Positions 49,766-61,537 of a DNA stretch of 64,000 nucleotides are shown here, piece after piece. The stretch is from Strigops habroptila. Lineage: Eukaryota; Chordata; Aves; Psittaciformes; Psittacidae. The position numbers and the translations under genes were made by a program. Below the pieces are notes generated by a model. It made no database searches, had not been told where the DNA came from, and saw only the letters and a list, made by a program, of their open reading frames with translations. The number at the start of each line of letters is the position of its first letter. The first letter of the stretch is position 1. The DNA lies in assembly GCF_004027225.2 (NCBI RefSeq), contig NC_046358.1, positions 61,675,528 to 61,739,527 of the forward strand, read 5' to 3'.

Positions 49766-52700
49766 GCTATAGCTTTATCTATCAAGCTTTTTCTCCCTCG
49801 AATTAATATTTGTATCTTGAAATATTGTGGAATGCGTACTATTTGACCTGCAGTTTCCTTGTCATAAGTTGTTTAATACTGGAGAGAGAGAAAAGAGGGA
49901 GAAAGCTATCTGGTGTAATCTTTTTAGCTGGGAATGTATTTGGCACAGCCTTTTACAAATAAAAGAACCTGTGTTTAGTATATACAGTGTAGCACACTAC
50001 AGCCCTCTCCAATCAAGTAACCAAGGATTTGCAGTGTTTTGTTGATTGAATTCAGTTCTGTCTGCAGCTGGGTTTCATGTCAGACATGTATGTCAGGGAG
50101 ATGATGCTAGCTGTAATGAAGACAATTTCACTAGAAAGATAAAGGGTAGAAAGATAAATGTGCAAAATTCTCTTCAGTAGAATTTATGTTTCTGTGTCTC
50201 CACTGAAGTTACTGTGAAGGATTGAGAGTATGTAGAAGAGCAGATCTTGATTCTGGTATTTCAAAGAAAATTATACAAAGTAAATTCATATTTTTCTGTA
50301 GACCCTGAGACTGATTGAGATCTCTCACCAATCTAAATCTAGAATTCAAGCTGAGTTTAAGATGACTGGTATCAAAAATTGTGGTCATGGAGTTGCTAGG
50401 ACTATGGAAATACGAGGCCAGCTGTGTGACTATATGACGTGAAAGCTGAATGATTTCAATAAACTGTTTTAATGTAGTACTGAGCTTTTTGGTTACCCGG
50501 ATGCTGAGTAAGAGCCTGTATTTTGGTGTTGGTAGAAGCTAGTTAATAATCTCCTCTGTTTCTTTAAAAACAGGGACTTAACTTTTGAAGGAGAGCTAAA
50601 TTGCTGTCTGTATTTTATCATCTTCCCTGCAGAAAGCTGCTTAAACCTGAAGAGGAGCTAGAGGCTGAAACCTCTGACAAGGGCTGAAATAATTCATATA
50701 CATAAGACTGAGTGGCAAAAGGTCTTTTAAGATAGCAGGGCTATTATGAAGAGTTTTACTTAGTAGAAAAATAGTGTTAGATGCCTGGATTTCGATGGGA
50801 AGCATTTTATTGCTAATATCTTAAAAAAGTTTGAGGGAGCTTGGAGAGAATGGAAGAGAGAATGTACATTCTAACAGAGACAGTTTTTTGTACTGGTTCA
50901 GATCCACAAATTCATTTTGTAGCTAACATCTGCCAAATTACTTCTTTAAAATAATATCTCCTGCTGCATGAATACTAGGAAATTTGTTTCTGAGTTATAC
51001 GTTCCGCTCTGTTCACCAATATCCTACTAACATCAGTGACAATTTCATAGGATTCTGATGGCACTCTATGCCCTTAGTAACTTAAAAATGGGAACTGGTG
51101 ATGTTTGCTTAGCATGAGTTGTCTTTCCTTTGAACAGAATTTTGGACTCAGTTCCATCACCCCCGTGGAAGTCAAATCATAAGGCAGCATGGCAGAGAGA
51201 GTCATGATTATTAGCACTCTTGTTCAGGAGAAAGGTAACACTTTTCTTGCATGGAGATGGAATTGCATCTCATCCCTGGAGAGAGTGATACCTCCAGGTC
51301 AGAAAGTAAAATGATTGAGAAGGCTAAGTGCAGAGGTTCTTGCTTGCACTGTATACTTGGATTAAAGACCACCACTTGTATTTCCTGAGCTGAAAGTCAA
51401 TGAAATTTCAAGTAGAAATAAGACTAAATATATACTGGGGGCAGGGGAAATCAGAAGCAACCTCAAGTGGTTTTCTGCAAACACTAGGCTTAGTCCTGTG
51501 GGTGTCTGAACACTATTTGTCTCTGAAACATGAAGATAAGATTTTGAATTTGGTAGCAAATTCTAAAATAATAATCAGTTTTCCTCAAAACTCCTTCAAG
51601 TCCAGTTGTTTTGTTACGTAAGAGTTATTGTCTATTTGCTGAATTTATCATCACCAAGAAAAAAGTATTGGGTTATGTTTATGAATTCTGTATGAATTAG
51701 GGCATTCCAGATTTCATTCTTAACAAAATGGACATCAAAAATGGAGTATATACTGCAATACATGCTTATACAATTATTTTTTGACAGAACTGTGTGATTA
51801 TAACTCATCTCATGAGTTTTCTGCATTTTTCCCCGAGACCAAAATTGTCCTAATTGCCGAGAAAGATGGCATTTTTGATCTGTCAAGTTAGAGTAAAATT
51901 AAATTGAATCTGTCCTGGAGGTCTGCTTTTATTTGTTTTGGGATGGGGTTTTTTTTGCACTACAATTTGAAAAACTGGTATACTGCTGAAGTAAGAGCTC
52001 TAAAGCCTTCACTGTGGTTTCCACCCTAGAAGTAAGTCCACCCCATTTTATGACTTGTGCAATTGAAATGTTTGGAGGGAGACCGCACATTAATTTAGCC
52101 TTATTCTTGCTGAGATAGAAAAATGTGTATTTTTCAGATCTCATTGTCCTTAAATTAAAATTGGATCTAAAATCACTTCTCTTTGGGATTTGGTATGCCC
52201 AATTATACTTTCTGAGTATATTTAATTAGTCAGTGTTTGTAGAGCTTATAGTAGGGAAATAGGAATCTGTTTTTGGTGTAGAGAGCTTACTAACATCCTT
52301 TCCTAGTAGGTGCATTTTTATCAGCAAATGAGTTCTTTTGGGGTGAGGGGAAGGCATAGTTTATAGCAGTCCCCCGACAACAACAACAAAAGAATGTGGG
52401 AAAAGTGTTTCTTACTGAGTTTTAATTGAAACCATACCAGCATAAAGTCTGCAATTTACTGTTTTATTTAAAGGAAACATTTGCCTGGGCCTTAGAGTGA
52501 TGCTGATACTGGTATTGATACTGTTTTCAGTTCTGTTTTGCTTCTCTAATCTTTGGAAAGCCACTTACAAATTTTAGAAGGTATTTCATTGACTAAAAAG
52601 AAATTTCATCTGCAGTGGGATGATTAATAGGATTTTCAAAAGCACTCAAGCAATTCCCATTAATATCAAGGGAGGTTAGGTACTTCAGAAGAAAGACCAG

Positions 52701-54451
52701 CTGACTACTTGCCCCCGAAGAACACCATAGAAAATCTGGATTTTAGCTCTTTCCGGTTTTATAACTGACCAGAATCTGGGACTAACAGAGTTTGGACTCC
52801 TTAATAGTTGAGGTTTATACAGGGCCGAGAAGATGTATTATTATAAGTTCCTTATAAAGGAGGGTTTTCTTAAGTTTGTCCAGATGGTGACAGTGCATAA
52901 TATAGGTCTTTTCTGTTTAATCTCATAAATCTCACTGGAAGTAAACTAGCTCCAAAACCTGAAATAAAAAGATCCATCATTTTCCTGCAACTATAATTGC
53001 TGGAAACGCTAGCAGTGAGCTGCTGAGTGGTGCATTGAATCCTCCTGTGGGTTTGTAAATGTGATTTTTTTTTTTTCTTTCCACACTGTACCGAGGCACA
53101 ACTAATGCCATTTCTGAAATAAATCTCAGACCTCTGGTTTACAGTTTCCAGAGCTCTCTCTAACGTTTTGATGGGTGACACGTGTACATGGAGGTGTCCA
53201 GAAGAGGTGTGGCTTTCTTAGGTACATGTGCTTGTACAAATAAGGTCTACCAGTGAGAGTGTTGAGAGGTATTTGCATCCCTTTCTTTTTAGTGAGAGCA
53301 GACACCAGATGTTTTCTTGGTGTTTGACCATACTGGAAGATGGAGTCAAGTTAACAAAAGCACTAATATCTATGATTTGAACAATTAATGGCTGACAGTG
53401 GCCAACTAAAGCAATGCTATATTTTGGCATTCATTGTGTTTACTAAGAGGAAATGAGTATTTGGCTTTGTGTCATTCAGCATGTGTTGTATCACAAAATC
53501 AGCTCTGTGATTGTGCATGTATATATTTTCTGTCTGGGTATCTCTGTGATGGCTGAATTTATGCTGTAAGAATTTGCAGACTGTCTACCTTTCACTGTAC
53601 AATGTGATCAGATAACCTGCCTGTCCCATTCACCAGAGTTTTTGTAGTTTCCCTTTTAAAATCAGGAGGTCAGTTGCAAATACTGAGAAGCTAATCTGTT
53701 TGCCAAACCATTTTATAAAACACTCACTAAAGCTTCAAAAATATTTGTAAAAGGCCTGTTTCATTTGGAATTTTAAAATTCCAAGTGACAGTAACTCTTG
53801 ACTGAATGGAGTGAATTTTCAGGTCCAGGGATCTTTATGCAGTGGGTCTGGAGGGATGCCACCTGCGGGACAGCCAGGAGTGAGAGATGCTTGTTCAGCT
53901 TTCCGGTTCCCTGCATTAGCCGTGGATGGGCAACCAGTGAGTTCTCTAGCGCAATGTGGCTGCAGGAAAGGAGCTCCTGGAAGGGGAGGCAGAGGTGCAG
54001 GGTGGCCTTGGGGTAGTCAGTGAATTGAACTCATTTTCTTACCTGGTGTCTTGGCTTCTGTATCACTTCTTTGATGGTTAGGCTGAAGCAACCATTGCTG
54101 CCTCTGTGGTGTGCTGTTACTGTTCACTCTGCTGGGTTTCCTACCAGGCCTTTTTCTCCAATCTGTTTGCTCTCCTGTTGGCTGAGGAAAGCTGTGGTAA
54201 CCTGTGGTGGCTGCCTTCACCCAGGGTATGAGGGTCTTAAGAAAGAAAATTGAAATGGTTATTGTCAGCTGCATGTAGTGTTCTCCTTCACCTCCTCCCT
54301 GTTTTCCAGGCATGTACTATATTATTGCTTTTAATCAGTTCCTGTGACTGAGCCCTCATTATACAGAATCTCATTGAGGGTTGGGATCTAAAGCTGTGCT
54401 TGCGAAACCAGCATCTGCCCTGGCAGTCATGGTAAGATGACTCGAGGAAAT

Positions 54452-54801
54452 GAATCATAGAATGGTTTGGGTTGGAAGGGACCTTCAAAGGCAACTACTC
54501 CAACCCCCCAGCAATGAGCAGGGACATCTTCAACTAGACCAGAACCCAGAACCACATTCAGCCTGGCCTTGAGTGTCTCCAGGAATGGTGCATCCACCAC
54601 GTCTCTGGACAACCTGTGCCGGTGTTTTACCAGCCTTGTTGTAAAGAATTTTTTCCTCACCTCCAGCCTGAATCTCCCCTCTTTTAGTTTAAAACCATCA
54701 TCCCTTGTCATCTTGCAACAGGCCCTGCTAAAAAGTCTCTCCCCATCTTTCTTACAGGCCCCTTTTAAGTGTTGGAAGGACACAATGAGGTCTCCCCAGA
54801 G
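54452..54801 (-). mobile_element. CR1 3' fragment, older subfamily
   Basis: Element-strand translation gives FQHLKGACKKDGERLFSRAC, GFKLKEGRFRLEVRKKFFTT and VVDAPFLETLKARL. This is the CR1 ORF2 C-terminus, followed by a 3'UTR and the TTCTATGATTC end. It differs clearly from the copy 0.3 kb to its right. Confidence 0.93.
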
Positions 54802-55097
54802 TCACCATCCTAACAGTCTGATAGCCTCCCCTAGTGCAATTTGGCTTTTTCTGGATTTTTGTCATCTAAGAGCTTTGGTCTTGACCTGTTGGCTCTGGTG
54901 TGTGCCCAGCGATGGCCCTTACACTGGTGTTTTCATTGTGGTGGGCAAGGAGCTGCCGTTGCCCTGCCTGCCTGGCTACGGGGTGTTGTAATGGGCAGCA
55001 TGTGTGGAGAACGTAAGAGTGCTTCAGTAGAGGAAAAGGAAAATACCTGGATCTTCCAAGATGCCTTACAAATTTGGGGAACCACATCCAGAGCAGC

Positions 55098-55434
55098 AGG
55101 CTTCCAGTATCTGAAAGGTGCCTACAAGGATGCTGGAGAGGGACTCTTCATCAGGGACTGTAGCAACAGGACAAGGGGTAATGGGTTTAAAATTAAACAG
55201 GGGAGATTTAGGTTGGATATAAGGAAAAAGTTCTTCCCTGTGGGGGTGGTGAGGCGCTGGCACAGGTTGCCCAGAGAAGCTGTGGCTGCCCCATCCCTGG
55301 CAGTGTTCAAGGCCAGGTTGGACGGGGCTTGAAGCAACCTGGTCGAGTGGAAGGTGTCCCTGCCCATGGCAGAGGGTTGGAACTGGATGAGCTTTAAGGT
55401 CTCTTCGAACCCAAACCAGTCTATGATTCTATGC
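55098..55434 (+). mobile_element. CR1 3' fragment
   Basis: Encodes [40 protein letters not shown] and [17 protein letters not shown] in one frame, then the 3'UTR and TCTATGATTCTATG. It lies in inverted orientation to the CR1 at 54452-54801, with about 300 bp between them. Confidence 0.94.
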
Positions 55435-56812
55435 AGTTGCAGAGCAACCCAGGCACGGAAAGCTTGCTTGCTTGTAGCTTTGGGAGAGTGAAGCAGCTTA
55501 AAAGATTTTGAGTAAGTTCTAATGAAGAACACGGGCACTGTGTCTGTTCCACACTTGATGCTGGAGTTTTGGTTTTTTAATCTGATAGTGTGTAAAGTCT
55601 TTAGTAATGCGTTCATGTTCATATCAGCTTGATCAACCTACACTAAATGACACTCCATTTTAAGACTTATGCTAATGTTGTGAGCTGAAGATTTGAAATT
55701 AAAATATTAAAGTTTTTGTTTGAAAATGTAGACACATGTACAGTTTGATTTTGATATAGTCTTTCTGGTCTGTGGCATTAAAAACTGGTTCTAAAATAAT
55801 GACCTTGGCCTGATAGTCCTCAGATTTTTCTATAAATAAGAACAATTACACATCTTTTATTTTCATTCCGTTTCTTGACTGTCTGGAGGGCATACAGATG
55901 CATTTCATGCTTTTGCTTCAACTGACAGACTTACTGACATATTTTGACAAAAATAATTCAGGCACAGGTCTCACATGATCATCCAATTCCAGGACTTGGG
56001 ACTGGCTCTAACAAAGATCACAATATAATAAAGCTGCGAGATGTGGCTACTGTCAGTACATTGCAAAGCGTTTTCACAGAAATTCTGCTGAACTTCCCAT
56101 GCCAGAGGGAGCATGTGTCGAGACAGAGGTATGAATTCAAAGAAAGAAAAAGCTGAAGATGTAGAAAATATATTGCTTTTATTTTCCAGTTTCAACAAAA
56201 TTAACTTTTGTTGCCCTAGCTGAGGAGGGTGAACTAACAGCACTTAGAAACAAGCTTTTAAGAGTGTTTTTGCAGAAAATGTTTGTATTTTAATCCTAAA
56301 CTAAATATACCAAGCTAACTGGCTCTTTGAAAAAGTATTTGGTTTACAAATTTTGAAAATAGGTGTAGCAGGAAGAGTAAAAGATTTTGCAAGAGGAAGC
56401 TAAACTGTAAATAAATAAAACTGATTATTCATAGCAAGTATGAGTAGGAGGGGTTTTAAAAGCTAGTATGATATGGTTTTAATATAGAAAAGCTAGATAG
56501 ATTGTGTTTTAATATAGAATAGTTACTAGATAGCATGTTGCCAAATGACTCGCCAACCAGTAAATGCAACAACACACACAGATTTTATGTGGTACACAGG
56601 CTCGAAGTCTGTGCTTTAGATGAATCTATAATGAATACTGATTTAGATGTCATAAAAATCCAAACCCACAAGTTCAGTCATAGGTACAATGCAATGGAGA
56701 AATGAAAAAGAGATGAAAAGTCAGCATATGATGTGGCACAGCCAAGGGAGGATGTGGGCCTGTATGTCATGGGAATATTTGTGCATCTGGTGAGCCTGGG
56801 AAAGATTAAAAT
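55435..56812. other. Intronic, nothing recognised
   Basis: AT-rich sequence between two CR1 fragments. No exon or RNA gene is visible. Confidence 0.5.
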
Positions 56813-56975
56813 CGTAGAATCATAGAATTCCTTCCAACCCAACTGGTTTGGGTTGGAAGGGACCTTAAAGCTCATCCAGTTCCAACCCCCTGTCACGTGC
56901 AGGGACACCTTCCACTTGACCAGGTTGCTCCAAGCCCCATCCAACCTGGCCTTGAACACTGCCAGGGATGGGGCA
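56813..56975 (-). mobile_element. CR1 3' end with terminal inverted duplication
   Basis: The left edge reads CGTAGAATCATAGAATTCC, the CR1 tail reversed. It continues through the 3'UTR to GCCAGGGATGGGGCA. Near the tail, CCTTCCAACCCAA (56830-56842) and TTGGGTTGGAAGG (56848-56860) form a perfect 13-bp inverted repeat with a 5-nt loop, so a CR1 terminal motif is present in both orientations. Confidence 0.93.
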
Positions 56976-57112
56976 TAGTAGATAACTAAGTGTTAGTTAC
57001 CCGGGTCTAGGCTGATCACCATCTGCTACTTCTAGTCTGTGGCTGTGTAATTTTCTGACGATTGCTGTTAGTTCTGCTTTAAACCAGACAAAAATACAGC
57101 ATTATGAGCTGT

Positions 57113-57180
57113 GCTGGTTTTGGCAGGGGTACAGTTGATTTTAAATTACATGGTTTTCTGCATTGACTGGTGACTTGTTC
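57113..57180 (+). mobile_element. Possible decayed LTR 5' fragment
   Basis: Starts TGTGCTGGTTTTGGC with a following GGGGTACAGTTGATTTT. This resembles the opening of a common avian ERV LTR and is similar in layout to the LTR at 8228. Resemblance fades within about 40-60 bp, so this may be chance or a very old fragment. Confidence 0.35.
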
Positions 57181-60100
57181 ACCTCTAGCAAAGCCAGCAG
57201 AACCAGCTTACAAGTGGTGGGCTGTAAGTAGCAGTGCTGGTTTGAGTTGTAGGGTTTGGTGCAGGAGGAGGGTTTTTCAGCGTCTGTAAATGTTTTGTCT
57301 GGCATAGGTGCTGCATTCATCTGGGTGATTTATTCAGTGTAAGGAACTGGAAATTCTTTCTGGCTTAATGTTTAAGATTTTTATTCCGTCTTCACAGATG
57401 AATTGGTTTCTTGGGAATTGTTCTGTAAGAGGGGATTTGGGGTTTGCATATCTCAAAACCCAAGAGAGCAGGGAAGTGAAAAGGCTGTGGGTTCAGCTCT
57501 CTACCCACAGGCATTCCCGGGGGCCGGCTAACCTAGCCAGAGTCCTGTATTTTCAGCATTCAGAATCACCCATGCAGAATTACCCTTTGCAACCAAAACT
57601 TTCTAATCCTTCCAGAAAAATGCTGTTTGTATCTTACCTAATTTTTCTGTTGCATAGTGTGACATCCTTCTGTGTTGTTCATTGTTGCATTTTTTACTTC
57701 ATCTCTGCTTTTAAAGCATAAAGCCATGACAAAATTTGCTGTCCGATCGATGAGGACAGTGTACAACTCCAAATCCATGTGTTCCCTGGGAGCGGTATTC
57801 CCTGGGAGCAGCTGTAAACTCTAAATGTGAGGTTTGTACCTGAGGGACTCTCCCTCTAAATGAGAACAACTGGTGGTAAGGGCAGTTTAGTAAAGTCAAG
57901 TAATTACCTGATAAACAAAGCCCTTATGGAAGTGTACAATGATTATATAGTCCCTTCTGATGCCTAAACCCTTACCATAAATGCATTAAACGTGACAGAT
58001 CTTACATTGCTGTCATGATCTTAAAAAGCAGTCATTGCTCAACTGCCTTATGGGATTTGATTCTGGGCCCTACATAAACTTCTGAAAAAACGCCCAAGTG
58101 CGTGCTTTTCTAAGGTGCAAGATATCTTAGGATAGAAAAGTACCTATTAGCAGCTCTCTGTACAGGAAGTTAGGTGCCGAAAATCATTTACTAACTTAAG
58201 GCAAAAAAATCTTCATTCATTTGATACTTGGCTATTTTCTTAGGTTGTTTTCCCTTTCCTGATTTCTGTATTAATCCAATGTATGAACATATAAATTATT
58301 CAGGAGTAACATTTACCGCATCTTTTCACGAGCATGCTTTTCCAAACACAGCCATCAAATCATCTGTAAAGTGTTTTGGTCTGATGGCTCAAGAAGACTG
58401 AAAAAATAAAATATTTGTGGTGATGGAGAGTGTCGGAATTAGCTAGATGCACTGTGTTTGGAGCAAACGGGAAAAAATATGTTGAATTTCTTGGGTATGT
58501 GCTCTGATTCAGCAAATTGGTGGAGGGCAAGGCTGAAATAATTATTTTATCTCCTTTGTCACCAAAAACTGTGGGGAAAAAAAGAAAGCTGTGCCTGCTG
58601 CAGTTCAGAGGCCAGTCCTTGTGATATAGTGAAATGGAAAATCTTGCATTACTGTTTGCCATACTGTAGCTGTGGATGTAAAGAAAACTTGAGCCTTTAG
58701 GACTGGCAATAACACCACTTTTATTAAGTTTCTATTGAAGGACTATTTTGAGTAAGATAAATTGACGGGCTGAGCACAATAACGTTCAGTATCTCACTTT
58801 CAAATACGTAGTATGCAAGCACTACTGAATTAGAGAAGAAATTGAGCTAAGAGGTAGGAAAAAGGTTACTTGGCAACATCATAGTGTTTGTAAAGAGGAG
58901 AAAGAAGGGTCAGGAACTTAATGAATCTTGATTACAGAATTTTCTGTAAGTCAGTCATTGGATGAATAGAAAACTCCTAAACTGGATTTTGGTGTTATAC
59001 TGTAGTAGGGATTGCCTAAAGTAAAACAGGGTTTGTCTGGAAACAAACTGCAGAGAATAGCAAAAGCATAGCTGCTGCATACAAACAAAATTGGGCTCCC
59101 CGGAGGCAGGCAGTGCTGCTCCCAGCTGAGGCAGAGACGAGCTGAACAAGGTATGTGATAAGAGTTAGTGTTCGTTTTTTGTGTCTTTGTGTAAATGTAC
59201 TTGGAAGTCTGGAAATGATTGGGAGAGACCCCCATGTTTACTCTGTTTCGGCTTACCGTCATTATCTGGGAGGAAGACACCAAACAGAAAAGCACTGTGG
59301 CCTATAATTACAGTTCTGCTCAGCTTGCCGGCATGATTTCAATGGGTAAATGAATTTTCCTCTGTAATAATAACCTTATTAATTTCTGACCCTTGCAGAG
59401 AAGAATCAATTGATTGTCAGAGTTCTAGTGGCAACCACTTGTATTGCTCAACTAGTTGTACCTGGTGCTTTGGGTGGAATAGGAGGTGCAATGCCAAAAC
59501 GAGTTACTTATCAAATTCCCCCTTCCCATCCACTGCAGCCTGCAGTAAAATGATCTTGTAGAGCCTTAATTTTGTAAATTAATTCACTGGATCATGGCAA
59601 CCAAATGTGGTACATTTATGGTAAATACACTTTGACTGGAAATACTAATTATGGTACCTAGGCGAATGCAGTCTAACAAATAACATCTTTCCCCCCTTCT
59701 CCCATGCTAAAATTTTAGCTGTTAGTAATCATTCTACCAAATATACAAGACTCAGTAAAATCTTATTCAGTGTGTTCACATGGATGTTTTTTTTCCACTG
59801 GAGACCAGTACATATGCAGATGGAGTTTGATTTTTTGAACCACTACAAACTGCTGAGTATATGAGCTGAATTGCTCCCTGGAGGATGTTTTGGTTTTTCT
59901 CACCTATGTGGGGGGCTTAAGTTACAGATGCTGGTGGAAGTTTTCACACAGTTCAGTGTATAGTAAACACTAAATACTAATTTAGTTTACTAAAAAGAGT
60001 AAATACTGTTCAAGTAAATAAAGGAGTACTGCAACATCTCATTACTACTGTGGGGATTTAAGAAAAACATATTCACAGTGATGTGTGCTAGTGACTTGGT

Positions 60101-61098
60101 TTTTCTTTTCAGTGTGGAGAGCAAAACTAATAAAACCTGTTTCATTTTCTTTTCACGTTCAAGAACCATTTTTTTAATATCTGTTGTGCCAGTTTGTCCC
60201 AATAACTCTTAGAAGAGCATTATTTTAGGTGTTTTAAAGCACTCAGAGCTTGGTTTCACTGCTCTCATGATTTGAGACATAGGTGGACTATTATTCTGAC
60301 CCTAAATATCTCAAAATTTCTAGGTGAAGCTAAGCTCTAACCGTGATGAAAGTGGCACATCAATGGAATGGGTTGAAGTTTTGTGGAGCTGGGATGAGGT
60401 TTTCTGTGGTGTTAATCCAGATGCTGTGCTATTCAAATGACGGTAACCCTACAGAGAAATAATTGCTATTCCAAAGTAGGCAGTGGGTTGGCTTTTGTAT
60501 TTTAAGTTATTCTGTTAAAAATTACAATGTCTAACCACTAAGTATGCATAAAGCTCTTCTCTTTTATTTTTCTCTATACTCCTCATATTTAATAAAACCC
60601 CAGAACCAGAACACCTCAAAACAAAACTTCTGTGATAGGTCATGTATAGTTGATAAAACCAAATTAACAACTGTAGCTTGGAAATTACCAATGGAAATAA
60701 ATTTTTAACATCATTTGCTTTAAGAAAAAAAAAAAAGTTTAATCTGTGATTGCTTAGTCTCTACCACATCAGTTCCTGCCTTCATAGATTTTGGGAATAT
60801 GAGCTCAGAATTTTGTGTGAGGGTAAGAAGTTATCATTAGACTCAGTTCCGCAATTTCTGGGCTTCATCCAAGCACTCCTGAATATACCTGATTGTGTGT
60901 AAATCAATATTCCTGCTGGAATCTGTAGGAGTGCCTGTGCTCTTGAACAAAATCAGGTGCTAAGCTGCTCAGCTCAAGTGAGAGCCTGTTGCTGGCTCAC
61001 CTGTGTGACCTGTTATTTAATGGCCCATGCTTGTCCATAAGGCAGGTGACAGAAAAAATATATCTGAATTAGAAGTCTCTCAAATCCATTTTTTTCCA
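57181..61098. other. Intronic, nothing recognised
   Basis: AT-rich sequence approaching exon 3. There are no recognisable repeats, RNA genes or supportable extra exons. Confidence 0.5.
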
Positions 61099-61137
61099 GT
61101 GCTTAAGTTAACTTTAGTATCAGAAACTGGCCATATC

Positions 61138-61175
61138 TTTTGTGTTTTTTAATCTCCCTGTTTTACCAGGTAAGT
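61138..61175 (+). promoter_or_regulatory. Candidate recursive splice site, unit 1
   Basis: Polypyrimidine tract, then ACCAG|GTAAGT with the junction at 61169/61170. No other AG lies in the 46 or so bases before it, leaving a clean AG exclusion zone. This fits the ratchet-point consensus known from long introns (pyrimidines, CAG|GTAAGT). Confidence 0.6.
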
Positions 61176-61227
61176 GTTTAAGGAGCAAGTGCTTAAGTTA
61201 ACTTTAGTATCAGAAACTGGCCATATC

Positions 61228-61265
61228 TTTTGTGTTTTTTAATCTCCCTGTTTTACCAGGTAAGT
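61228..61265 (+). promoter_or_regulatory. Candidate recursive splice site, unit 2
   Basis: Same sequence as unit 1, with the junction at 61259/61260. Confidence 0.6.
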
Positions 61266-61317
61266 GTTTAAGGAGCAAGTGCTTAAGTTAACTTTAGTAT
61301 CAGAAACTGGCCATATC

Positions 61318-61355
61318 TTTTGTGTTTTTTAATCTCCCTGTTTTACCAGGTAAGT
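61318..61355 (+). promoter_or_regulatory. Candidate recursive splice site, unit 3
   Basis: Junction at 61349/61350. The donor half reads GTAAGTA, matching U1 at one more position than the other two units. It is the copy nearest exon 3. Confidence 0.6.
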
Positions 61356-61537
61356 ATTTAAGGAGCAGCGTGGTCCTTCTGGATTTTTAGCAGTGTTGCA
61401 TTACAGTCATTTCCTTCAGCATGGTGTGTGTAAATGGATGTATGTCTGTGTGCATGCACGCTTATGTAGAGATGAAATAATAGATGCTAGGGTTTTAACC
61501 TTCTAACTGTTACGAGATCTTTATGTGTCTGCTTTAG

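Larger units (their letters stand above)
46273..54451. other. Intronic, simple repeats only
   Basis: An 8-kb stretch without a recognised gene or transposon. It includes A- and T-rich runs at 48107-48168 and about 48217-48229, and a CA repeat at 49747-49765. Confidence 0.5.
61099..61368 (+). repeat. 90-bp tandem triplication carrying abutted splice sites
   Basis: Three head-to-tail units of exactly 90 bp begin AGTGCTTAAGTTAACTTTAG and end GTTTAAGGAGCA. Units 1 and 2 appear identical; unit 3 differs by a G-to-A change that turns GTAAGTG into GTAAGTA. Each unit has a pyrimidine-rich stretch ending TTTTACCAG directly followed by GTAAGT. The array ends 169 bases before the acceptor of MPPED2 exon 3. 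Near-identity implies recent duplication, active homogenisation, or an assembly error. Confidence 0.97.
29303..61537 (+). other. MPPED2: Intron 2 of MPPED2, 32.2 kb
   Basis: Phase-2 intron between AT|GTGAGT and TGCTTTAG|G. It contains at least eight CR1 fragments in both orientations, several microsatellites and a 90-bp tandem triplication near its 3' end. No other gene is supportable inside it. The final acceptor has a rather interrupted pyrimidine tract (GATCTTTATGTGTCTGCTTTAG). Confidence 0.93.

Noticed and set aside
55122..55622. 166-codon - strand frame
   Set aside because: Largely antisense of the CR1 at 55098-55434, extended into flank.
59385..59500. CCCTTGCAG followed by sequence looking like an exon start
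   Set aside because: No sustained reading frame or matching donor, and MPPED2 residues are continuous from exon 2 to exon 3 without it.
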